From Seiridium cupressi (lineage: Eukaryota; Ascomycota; Sordariomycetes; Amphisphaeriales; Sporocadaceae): a stretch of DNA of 64,000 bases. This document shows positions 55,903-64,000 of this stretch, piece after piece. The notes below the pieces were generated by a model, which saw only the letters and a list, made by a program, of their open reading frames with translations, searched no databases and was not told the origin of the DNA. Numbering within the stretch: the stretch's first letter is position 1; each line of letters begins with the position of its first letter. Location of the stretch: assembly GCA_036674765.1 (NCBI GenBank), contig JARVKI010000011.1, forward strand, positions 186,001 through 250,000, read 5' to 3'. A program made the translations under genes and the position numbers.

Positions 55903-58253
55903 TCATGGCAGTGACAGCCATAGATCCCTCATTTTGGGATAATTCGGTGTGCCTAGACCCGTGACAGGGTCCCAACTGAATTGCAGAGACATTAACAACG
56001 TGTTCAGGTCAAGGATGATGCCGCGACAAAGACTTACCCAGACACGGCCTGGAACCCATTGCTTCCACAGCCAAGGTTGGTACCGTTGGTGATATCATTC
56101 AAGACATCCGGATTCTCGTACAACACGGGGTTAACAAAGCCGACCGTACCCTTTCCGGCATTGGCACGTTCCTCATTGATCTATGCATCGTCAGCCAGTG
56201 TTACCTTGATCGTAGTATCTGGTTCAACGTACCAAAGCAATCACCGAAGCGAAGACCGGTGATGACAGACTAGTCCCAAAGAAATGGTAATCGTTTCCAT
56301 TGGTGTAAACTTTAAGATTCGCTCCGTTGGCAGAGACATCTGGACTTCCACGTCCTAGCCTATTGTATAGCCCCTCAACGGTGTCGAAATCAGGATCGAA
56401 CTCCTCGAAATATGGATAGCCCGGATCGTGTTCATCAAAGTACAGCTGCACCGCAGATTTCTGGTAGTCCGCGGGTTCGAAGTAGATGGAGAAACCGCCG
56501 GCAGAGCTGAAGTTTGGAGCGCTGGATAGGGCAACCTGCATCACACTCTCTGGGTCGAGCACGGTCTGATTGGGGTAGATCATCGTGCCTCCAACAGATG
56601 TCAGGTATGGACAGCCGTTGGGGTACTGCGAGTTGAATATAGTGGAATCAGGGCCCAGGCAGCCGTTCTCTGATCCATCGCCAGGGAAGGATGCAACTCC
56701 GTAGTCTCCCGAGGAGACGAAGATGGAAACACCCTGCAGGCCTAGCTTAAGGAACTCGTCGCATTGACGCTTGGTATAGTTCGCTGGCAAATCGACTTCG
56801 GCTTGACCGTAAGATATGCTAATTACTGGTGTAGGTTCGTAGACTCCACATTGCCGCTCGCCTACAACAATCAGCAAACGTAGAAACTGGCTCGATAGTG
56901 CTAAGTACCTTGATAACCCGCAGGGTCTGGGTTAGGGTACACTGCGTCTATATCTGGATTATCTCCCGTCTCTCCATATGCCGAATAATTACAATATGAC
57001 TACGGCACGAATTAGCTCCTTTTCGCTTCGAGGATAGATCGGCATGTACCATACCCCATCAAGCGCATCAAGGAACGTGTTGAAGAGATTTGTAGTCGCT
57101 ACCTCCTCAGGCTCGTAGATCTGATCATCAACTTGATAGAGCGTGACATTTTGAGGATATGTCAGAGACTGACTACGGAGATGTCAGTGGAAATATGGCC
57201 GCTTTCTAGATGATTTTCACTGACGCGATGAAGATATCGAGATTAGCCTCCCCTCCAACCCAGTCAGTGGCGTTCTGTGGAAAGTCGTACTGCGCGCCAT
57301 CGATGAGAGCTGGGATCGGATACGTGCCCTGCGGAACCCAAGGGGCATATGCAGCATATGACTCATCAAGATCCTCCTTTGCGAAGTAGTCGCCTTGTTC
57401 GTACAAGCCAACTCCGAGTCCAGGCACTGCTCCCGTGGGAATTGGGATATCGTAAAGAGCTCGATAGCATGGCGGGGTGATGTTCTGACCGCAGCCTTGC
57501 AGGTCATCGGGAAGGGCCTGGGCTGCCGCTGACTTGTAGCCCAACGGATAGTCGTTGGCGAATGGGTTTTCCTTGATCGACACACGGCCGTCCGGTTTTT
57601 TGGGTCCCCGACTAAATCTCTTCTTGTGTGCCGGATCGGGGACATTTCTCTTCACCACAGGCATCATCTTGATTCCAGGCTTGATGAAGTCGATGTGAGG
57701 GAGCAGGTGTTCCGGGACGGAGTATCTTGAACTGTTAGTCCAAAGTCAAGACCGCCAAAGGCTGAGAGACATACTCATCGCAACCGATGCGCACCTTGCC
57801 AGTGTCACCAAGGCTATACTCATAGAATTGCGTGTCAAACATAGCTTCGACTTCAATTGCAGAGGCGTCAAAAGCTAGCCAGCCCTTGCTGTCCGAATGT
57901 GCGATGCGCGAGGGTTCAATGCCAAAGGACGCAACCCAGTCCTTAACGGACTTGACCGCTTCCTCGGCTGGAGCGAAAAGATCATGAACTTCACTAGCTG
58001 ACCAGTACTGACCGTACTTTGGAGAGCTAGGATGAGACACTTCCATGAGAAGCTCGGGGCCCTTCTCCAGATTGCTCTGGGTCAGGGCGATCCGCATTGG
58101 CAGAACGGCGGAGCTATCGACTCGGTTGGACCTCGTCCAAAGGCGATCCTGGGTTCTTCGCTGTTCATGGGGCACATGGCCGGATGTTGTTGGAGCCGCA
58201 CTGCAGAGCGGCAGGGCGACTACGGCCGCGAGCAGGTACTGTAGAGCCACCAT
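55903..58253 (-). CDS. Sedolisin (S53) secreted tripeptidyl-peptidase
   Basis: This is a secreted acid serine-carboxyl peptidase precursor of 677 residues. Seven exons are inferred: 57775-58253, 57225-57725, 57055-57172, 56909-56999, 56233-56861, 56038-56180 and 55903-55975, with introns of 47-62 nt. A signal peptide (MVALQYLLAAVVALPLCSAA) precedes a pro-domain of the S53 activation type (SHPSSPKYGQYWSASEVHDL, then VEAMFDTQFYEYSL). The catalytic domain begins near LQGCGQNITPPCYRALYDIP. GGEANLDIFIAQSLTYPQNV supplies the catalytic Glu (about 319) and Asp (about 323), and SIFVSSGDYGVASFPGDG the oxyanion Asp. FFGTSLSSPVFASVIAL holds the catalytic Ser at about residue 594. NPVLYENPDVLNDITNGTN and GWDPVTGLGTPNYPKM give the C-terminal calcium site. 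All residues needed for activity are present. It resembles the SED-type tripeptidyl-peptidases of aspergilli. Confidence 0.92.
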
Positions 58254-59066
58254 GATGAGCCGTTGAGAGCAGTAAACTCTGCATCGAGGTCTACATCGCG
58301 TGGTCCTGACTGACCACCTTTATATTGCGCGTTCATTCTTGGCACTTTACTCATCGATGCGGAGATGCTTGCAGTATACAACAGCGGCCCCTGATCTTTA
58401 TCGTCATCGATTGGGTCGCGCCTCTGCTGAGCTGCCACAGCTACGGACTTGGCAATTAGCTACTTGCAAGGATGTGGATTGATATCATGGCCCTAGAACC
58501 TTTTACAGATGATTATCGCCGCGTGCATATGCGACCAGAACGATGAGCGGTAAGGACCCAGCTTCAGATCGTCGTGGCCATGCCTAGAAAGGAAGGACAA
58601 ACGTTGCATTTGGCGTGGTAGTATCCGTACCTCCCTTACCCCTGGCGCCGTTCGCACTGGAGATAAGCTATATACGACCCCACACTTAGCCATGAGTGTG
58701 ATAATTACGCCATCTTACGCCTGAGATAACCCTGGACACGCGGCATCAGGGATCATATCATAATCGTTCCTCCCGCTCTTCTTGCATGCGGACCCATAAG
58801 CAGGGGATATGTCAAGATTTCTCGTCCCGAAAGCTTGCCGTCAGGGTTCTCCCCGCTTTCTCGAAGGTCGCAGTCTAGATATGCCAGGGATATCGGCGAT
58901 TGCATCGTTGTGCCCGGTCAGCATTCGCCAGGAGGGAATACTGCTTGGCTCTGCACGACCGTCAACGTTGAGCAAGTTAATCAACGGAAAACCTTGCTCA
59001 TGTCTTGGAAGGCAGGTATTGGTGGGCAATTCGCTTCCGAAGAGGGCTCGGTTCCAGAAATGGATT
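58254..59066. other. Intergenic, protease promoter and kinase 3' flank
   Basis: This stretch is upstream of the sedolisin start (58253, minus) and downstream of the kinase stop (59067). No gene is supported; overlapping frames are antisense shadows or lack motifs. Confidence 0.55.
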
Positions 59067-59949
59067 TCATACTGTTTCGAGCCGCCGACTAAGTTCACCA
59101 CTACCAATTCTGGCATCAGGGTCTGCATCCAGCATTGCCACGACCAAAGGCTTGCTTTCGACCAGTTCGACACGCAATTGCGCGACCTGGGCCAGCCATG
59201 CCGACATCTCCTTGTGCGCTTCGGTCCCTTCTTCCAAGGCGATGGGCAGGGTCCATTGTCCGTTTGGCAGTGGTACGTATCCAAATGCGAAGAGCATTGT
59301 GATGCCCAACCCCCAAATGTCCCCTCTTGCGTGCTTCTTCCGATGCAGGAATTCTGGAGGTGCGTAATTGGGTGTGCCAGAGGGGTTGAAGCAATTTTCT
59401 GGCATCTTCACGAGTGCGGCGCCGAAGTCGATCAACACACTGTTCTGGTCCTCGCGAGACCACATGATATTGTCTGGCTTTACATCATCATGAATGATGG
59501 ATAGAGAATGCAGATAGGATAGCGCGCTGGCCATCTGCCTCCATATTGTTGTGCACTCGGACGATGGCAAGATTGATTTCAAGTGCACATCAACGTGTTT
59601 GTCAAGACTTAGTCCGGGTTCAAGCCGGAGTGCAATGGTAAGTTGATTTGAGTCAAAATCAAGGATTTTGGCAACATTGTCCTACATAGGCAGTATGAGT
59701 ATTTGATCTGGAATGGGGAACAGTCAAACGTGTTACATGTCCAATTGCAGCCTTCAGCGCATCCACCTCATTACGAAACCGAACTGACGTCCGCGGATCA
59801 TCTTGGTTTCGACATCGCTTGATCACGATCTTGGTGTCTCTTTGGTGGTGTGCCTCGACCAGGGAGTGATATGTCTTCTCTATCAGACTAGATCCTGATT
59901 GACTCAAGCCATTAGACTGTGTTCGTAATTGGGCATCTTCACCGGCCAT
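59067..59949 (-). CDS. Small protein kinase, non-RD type
   Basis: Two exons (59737-59949, 59067-59681; 55-nt intron) give 275 residues, a bare kinase domain without flanking domains. The nucleotide loop is degenerate (NGLSQSGSSLIEKTYHSL). The ATP-binding lysine is K44 in TKIVIKRC and its partner glutamate is E61 in FRNEVDAL. The catalytic loop reads IIHDDVKPDNIM near residue 135, so the HRD arginine is replaced by Asp while the catalytic Asp, Lys and Asn remain. The metal-binding motif is LIDFGAA, and the activation segment ends in GTPNYAPPEFL. GDIWGLGITMLFAFGYVPLP follows, and the C-lobe is short. All catalytic residues are present, so activity is expected. Such stand-alone fungal kinases are poorly characterised and I cannot assign a pathway. 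It is divergent from HIS5. Confidence 0.85.
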
Positions 59950-60926
59950 AGCGACAGCGATGTACTGATCCTAAGTGTTCTGCTTAACGCACAATCAAAT
60001 GCTTTTTTACTAGTTGAACAACCAGTTGAGGTTGATGAACTGGCGTCGAGATACCTTAAGTATAGCAGAGCCTCACTGGCAGGTAGCGGGCCGTAGCGCT
60101 AGCCCGACGTTACCTTCCTTAGGTGGGATCGCGCGACAATAGCTGACTCACGCCGAAAGGTGTCAACACACGAATAGGCATTGGCGGCCAAGTGATGCAG
60201 TAAAACTCTCGAGTGCTTACGGCCGTAAATGCTTTGTAATCACGATGTATAGAGATGGTCTATATCGTGGCTTACTCTAGATGACCATGCGATTTAGGTA
60301 ACAGAGAGCTTGCGGGGGACTTTACTCTACAGTGCCGCTCTCGGAGTTTCGCAGATTGGCAGCAGCTTGATGAGTAGGAAAACTAGGATGGTATGATATA
60401 ATATGATACTGCAGCCAAGCTTAGCTGTCAATATCGCCTGCACGGGATTCCGAAAATATAACTATATCCAAAGGTCGAAAAAAAGATGATGAAAAAAGTA
60501 TAACCTCGTGATATTGATGAAAGGAGAAATAGCTTAGCAGTATGCCATGTGGTCAGTACCTAGGCAAAGGTGTACTCACGACGATTTCTTCATGGGAAAT
60601 GAAGGGGCCAATGGAAAGCAAGCAACGTGCAATTGAGCATTAAAGGATAGGATTTCTGGATAGATGCATGAGAGAAAGCCAGTAATTCATCAATTGAAGT
60701 TTTTTTCCCTCCTCACTCCGTCCTCGGGGGCAGATAATTGTGGATCCTGTGACGGCACCTGAATTGGGTCGGAGGGTGACAGGCCAGGATTGGTGACTCC
60801 TAGTCAAAACAGCGACTCGCAAGTCGTCTTGTATAAATAGTGGAAATCGAGGCTCAGGACTTTAGCAATCTAGAATTGAAAATCCGCAGATTGGATAGGA
60901 AGTCGGGCACGAATACTATTGGCAAA
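59950..60926. other. Divergent region between the kinase and HIS5
   Basis: It contains promoters of both flanking genes. No gene is supported. The HIS5-proximal elements are listed separately. Confidence 0.55.
60794..60837 (+). promoter_or_regulatory. HIS5 core promoter: TGACTCC/TAGTCA motif and TATA box
   Basis: TGACT-CCT-AGTCA (60794-60806) is an inverted repeat containing a near-match (TGACTCC) to the Gcn4/CpcA site. A TATAAA box follows at 60832-60837, 90 bases before the ATG at 60927. The spacing suits a TATA-driven, amino-acid-responsive promoter. Function is inferred. Confidence 0.5.
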
Positions 60927-62269
60927 ATGGCGCCTTTCAACCTTGAGACGTGTGCCAGACCTAATATCCTGGCGCTGGAGCCATACCGATGCGCAAGAGA
61001 GTATGTCATTCACCCTTGTACTCTCATCGCGACCAAATTCTCATCAGTTCTCTCAGTGACTACAAGGATGACGGCACAAACATCCTCCTAGACGCCAACG
61101 AGAACGCCTTCGGGCCCTCTCTGCCCGCATCGGCCGCGCAGGCCTCCTCATCCTCCGGCGGGCCAGAGATAGACCTCCTGGGTCTGCACCGGTATCCAGA
61201 TCCCCACCAGCACGACCTGAAGCAGCTGCTCTGCAACCTGCGGAACACCCACCACCACACGCCCAAGACCATCGGCCCGGAGCACCTGTTTGTCGGCGTT
61301 GGCAGCGACGAGGCCATCGATGCCTTGCTGCGCTGTTTCTGCCAGCCCGCGAAGGACCGCATCCTGGTCTGCCCGCCCACCTACGGCATGTACTCTGTCT
61401 CTGCGCAGGTGAACGACGTGGGCTTGGTCAAGGTGCCGCTGCTTCCTGCCCCGGGCTTTCAATTGGACGTGGAAAAGATCAGCCAGACACTATCCACTGA
61501 AAAGGATATCAAGCTCGCGTATTTCTGCTCGCCCGGCAACCCGACAGGATCCGTGCTAGCAAAGGAGGACATCAAGAAGATCCTAGAGCACCCCACGTGG
61601 AACGGCGTCGTCGTGGTCGATGAGGCTTACATCGACTTCTCGCCCGAGGGCACGTCGCTCGCCGAGTGGGTCGCCGAGTGGCCGAATCTTGTTGTCATGC
61701 AGACTCTTTCGAAAGCTTTCGGTCTGGCGGGTATCCGGCTGGGTGCTGCCTTCACATCGCCCGGGATTGCTAGACTGATGAACAGCCTGAAGGCGCCATA
61801 CAACATTTCCAGCCCCACAAGTGCTCTAGCCTCCTACGCAGTGTCGGCCGAAGGACTGGCTGTGATGGATAGCAACCGCGAGAAGATAGTGGCGCAGCGC
61901 AGTAGACTCATAGAAGAGCTGCCCAAAATCAAGGGCGTCGGTCGGTTGAGAGGTGGCACGGAGAGCAATTTTCTGCTCTATGAAATGTTGAACCCACAAG
62001 GAGAGCCGGATAACACAGTCGCATTGGCGGTGTACGAGTCCTTGGCCGAACAAAAGGGAGTTGTGGTGCGGTTCAGGGGCAAAGAGTACGGCTGCCTGGG
62101 CTGCCTTAGGATCACTGTTGGAACAGAGATAGAAAACACCAGGTTCTTGGCAGCACTGGAAAAGACCCTCGCCGAGATCTATGGCGACCACAACATCCTG
62201 GGTGCTGAGGCGGCTGTTCCTGCTGACGAAGCCAAACGCGAGAGCGAGGCCAACGGTGTTGTCGCATAG
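60927..62269 (+). CDS. HIS5: Histidinol-phosphate aminotransferase
   Basis: The enzyme is a cytosolic PLP protein converting imidazole-acetol phosphate and glutamate to L-histidinol phosphate in histidine biosynthesis. Two exons (60927-61000, 61057-62269) give 428 residues. Splicing joins YRCAR to DDYKDDGTNILLDANENAFG, the class I/II aminotransferase N-terminal signature of HisC/His5. Further motifs are FVGVGSDEAIDALLRCFCQP, AYFCSPGNPTGSVLA, VVVDEAYIDFSPEGT and LSKAFGLAGIRLGAA. The last of these holds the PLP lysine near residue 244. FRGKEYGCLGCLRITVGT lies near the C-terminus. The intron has two possible acceptors 9 nt apart (61047 and 61056). The downstream one gives the conserved DDYKDDG reading; the upstream one would insert three residues in frame. 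The tail after residue 410 is Ala/Glu-rich. Confidence 0.94.
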
Positions 62270-62669
62270 ATGTCTGCATGTTTGTTATAGGAGTTACAAA
62301 ACGCGCATAGAGAATGAAAATGATTTAGAACTCCGCGCTCTCTTTTCAGTAAGACTAGTCATTGCAGCTTGGCCTTTTCGTCAGTTTTCCCGGCTTCTCG
62401 TTGACCAATTCGACTGAGATAGCCTGATCGTAACGCGAATGAAGCATAGTCATAAACGGTCGGAATTCTCATATTCGATCTTGGACGGTATTTGCATACT
62501 AAAAAAAGTTTAACTTATGAGATATATTTGTGACTTTTGCTTGACCTGGAGGTCAGCACCAAGAAAACGCAAGACTCAATAACGCCTTTTCCATGTTTGT
62601 GTGCCCCATCCTGTCTATGAGTACAGTGCCTACTCTCGTAGTACCCCTTTCTATAAAACATTTTCCTTA
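62270..62669. other. Convergent spacer
   Basis: This is the 3' flank of HIS5 (+) and of the DFG5-like gene (-). Nothing else is seen. Confidence 0.6.
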
Positions 62670-64000
62670 TTAAATGAAATGCCAAAGAAGGGCTACAAAG
62701 GCTATACCAAGAGCTGAAGTGGCTGAACTGAGCTTGCCAGCACTGCTGGATCGCTTTACAGTCGGTGTTGTCGACGAGCTTGAGGTCGTGGTTGCGGCAT
62801 CACCCTTTACGTGTTCAATCTCGCCCGCCTTGAGTGGCGGCGTAGCCTCCTGGACGAGCAGACCTTGGATAGTTTCGAGTGCGGAGAGCTGTTGTCCAAG
62901 TCCAGTGTTGCCATCATATCCTCCAACATACCACTTGAATCCACAAGTTGTGCCGGAATCCCCACCAGAGCAAGCGCTGCCGGCCGCCTTGGCGTTCACT
63001 TGTAACTTGGCCTGAATGGTAGACAGTGTTGATGGCACCATCTGCGTGGTCGCCCACATGAATCGTGACATGTATGCCTTAAAACTCAGCATGTCCGTTT
63101 TACAGATGTCGTATGTCTCACACGCATGCTCAAACATAATATCCGTGGCGTTGTCGTAGGGACTGAAGTATGACTCTGTCCCATTCAGAAGCTTGGTGAC
63201 TCGGTCACCCCAGGTCTCGTTGCCGTTTGTGTAGTTATAAAGAACCGCAGCACCATATAGGTAGATGCCTTGAGAATAGGAGAAAGAGACCTGGTTGACT
63301 TTTGCGCAATTGTCCGAGATGTCGCCGCCGTCCAAGACGTCAAGAGCGCCATTTCCGTAAGCATCAGAGACGAAGCCAATCGACTCAGACCAATCCCAGA
63401 CCTTCTGAGCCCAGTCGAGATATGTATCATTTCCGGTGGCACGCGCGAGCCTCGCAGAGAGCTGGAAGAAGCCACCGTTGCTGACCGAGTTCTTGTAATG
63501 CATTCCGTTCGCATTGCTCGCAAAGATCTGCCAGTAAAGGCCGCCGCCGCAATAGGCTGTGTCCCAACGGGCAGCCATCGTATTCCAGGTGTTGATTGCA
63601 ATATCTAGCCATGATGGGACGCTGTTGTCAGGCTGAGGAAAGTTCCGTTCGGCAGCCTCCAAAATCGTAAATGACCAGAATGCCTGATCATCATTGCCCT
63701 CGTCGCCTTCATGCCGAGGCACCATCAGATCGAAGTTGGGTCCAACTTGCGAGAGAACCGCTTGTGTGATTACATCGTTGTAAGTAGAGTCACCGGTGTA
63801 ATGGAAGTAGTCGAGCATCGCGCCCCATGCTGCACCGGATTCCCACCAGTAAATTGGCGCTGGCCATATTGCAAGCGTCTGGATAACGGTCAGAAAATAC
63901 ACTCTCAATAATGGAATATCAGCCATGTCATACATCGTCGGTATTTGTGACGTTGCCGGTGTAAAGAGACATGACTCCATGAGCGATGGTGCTTGCGACG
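62670..64000 (-). CDS. GPI-anchored GH76 / Dfg5-Dcw1 family protein, 5' end outside window
   Basis: This is a cell-wall glycosidase/transglycosidase of the DFG5/DCW1 (GH76, alpha-1,6-mannanase) family. These proteins help attach GPI proteins to the wall glucan. The last exon is 62670-63878 (402 residues). A 55-nt intron (63879-63933) separates it from a partial exon reaching the window edge (STIAHGVMSLYTGNVTNTDD). Motifs are WPAPIYWWESGAAWGAMLDY, the catalytic-type pair in GDEGNDDQAFW, CGGGLYWQIFASNANGMHYK, NGGFFQLSARLARATGNDTY and KAYMSRFMWATTQMVP. The C-terminus has a Ser/Thr-rich spacer and a hydrophobic tail (ALGIAFVALLWHFI), as for a GPI signal. Several NxT/S sequons are present. The signal peptide and first exon lie beyond position 64000. 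Confidence 0.92.
   Translation of the reverse strand, partial: SQAPSLMESCLFTPATSQIPTMYDMADIPLLRVYFLTVIQTLAIWPAPIYWWESGAAWGAMLDYFHYTGDSTYNDVITQAVLSQVGPNFDLMVPRHEGDEGNDDQAFWSFTILEAAERNFPQPDNSVPSWLDIAINTWNTMAARWDTAYCGGGLYWQIFASNANGMHYKNSVSNGGFFQLSARLARATGNDTYLDWAQKVWDWSESIGFVSDAYGNGALDVLDGGDISDNCAKVNQVSFSYSQGIYLYGAAVLYNYTNGNETWGDRVTKLLNGTESYFSPYDNATDIMFEHACETYDICKTDMLSFKAYMSRFMWATTQMVPSTLSTIQAKLQVNAKAAGSACSGGDSGTTCGFKWYVGGYDGNTGLGQQLSALETIQGLLVQEATPPLKAGEIEHVKGDAATTTSSSSTTPTVKRSSSAGKLSSATSALGIAFVALLWHFI

Noticed and set aside
58841..59504. 231-codon plus-strand frame opposite the kinase
   Set aside because: The kinase motifs on the minus strand are unambiguous; the plus frame is its shadow.
1..64000. 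CRISPR array, bacterial operons, phage or a secondary-metabolite cluster
   Set aside because: No regularly spaced repeats, no backbone synthase genes, and eukaryotic introns throughout.

Overview
The window is nuclear DNA of a filamentous ascomycete (Pezizomycotina). Most genes carry one to six short GT-AG introns (mainly 47-70 nt) with CTRAC-type branch points just before the acceptor. Gene content is typical of this group: a Zn2Cys6 regulator, an APSES regulator, a sedolisin protease and a DFG5-type cell-wall glycosidase beside eukaryotic housekeeping genes. I cannot place it below subphylum with confidence. Exon coordinates were worked out by hand from splice signals and frame, and every spliced model reported closes to a whole number of codons.

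Layout: 2.2-5.5 kb, Zn2Cys6 transcription factor (+). 6.1-10.3 kb, a divergent pair, proteasome subunit alpha-5 (PUP2, -) and gamma-tubulin complex protein GCP2/Alp4 (+). 10.7-11.25 kb, a decayed gene relic beside a slightly degenerate tRNA-Gly(GCC). 12.2-14.7 kb, two tandem minus-strand genes for NLS-bearing proteins of unknown function that look like diverged paralogues. 14.7-19.4 kb, a gene-poor stretch with a MITE-like inverted repeat and a degenerate tandem repeat. 19.4-21.4 kb, a very small two-intron gene convergent with cystathionine beta-lyase. 23.3-24.4 kb, an NTF2/SnoaL-like 'pathogen-related' protein. 25.3-25.6 kb, a small Cys-rich gene interrupted by a one-base frameshift. 26.8-28.5 kb, a glutamine-rich SSXT/SS18-like protein. 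31.3-34.5 kb, a Gyp5-like TBC Rab-GAP. 35.5-36.5 kb, a dead berberine-bridge-type FAD oxidoreductase. 38.6-39.9 kb, a reticulon. 42.5-47.8 kb, DNA topoisomerase II. 51.5-53.3 kb, an APSES/KilA-N regulator with a GC-AG intron. 53.7-55.0 kb, the Hsp90 cochaperone CNS1/TTC4. 55.9-58.3 kb, a sedolisin. 59.1-59.9 kb, a small non-RD protein kinase. 60.9-62.3 kb, histidinol-phosphate aminotransferase. 62.7-64.0 kb, a GPI-anchored GH76/DFG5 protein cut by the window edge.

There is no biosynthetic cluster and no complete mobile element. One functional thread is amino-acid control: both amino-acid biosynthesis genes (cystathionine beta-lyase and HIS5) have Gcn4/CpcA-like motifs upstream. The least ordinary items are the 69-codon two-intron gene, the paralogous NLS protein pair, the frameshifted Cys-rich gene and the inverted-repeat element. 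I saw no obviously new multi-gene system.
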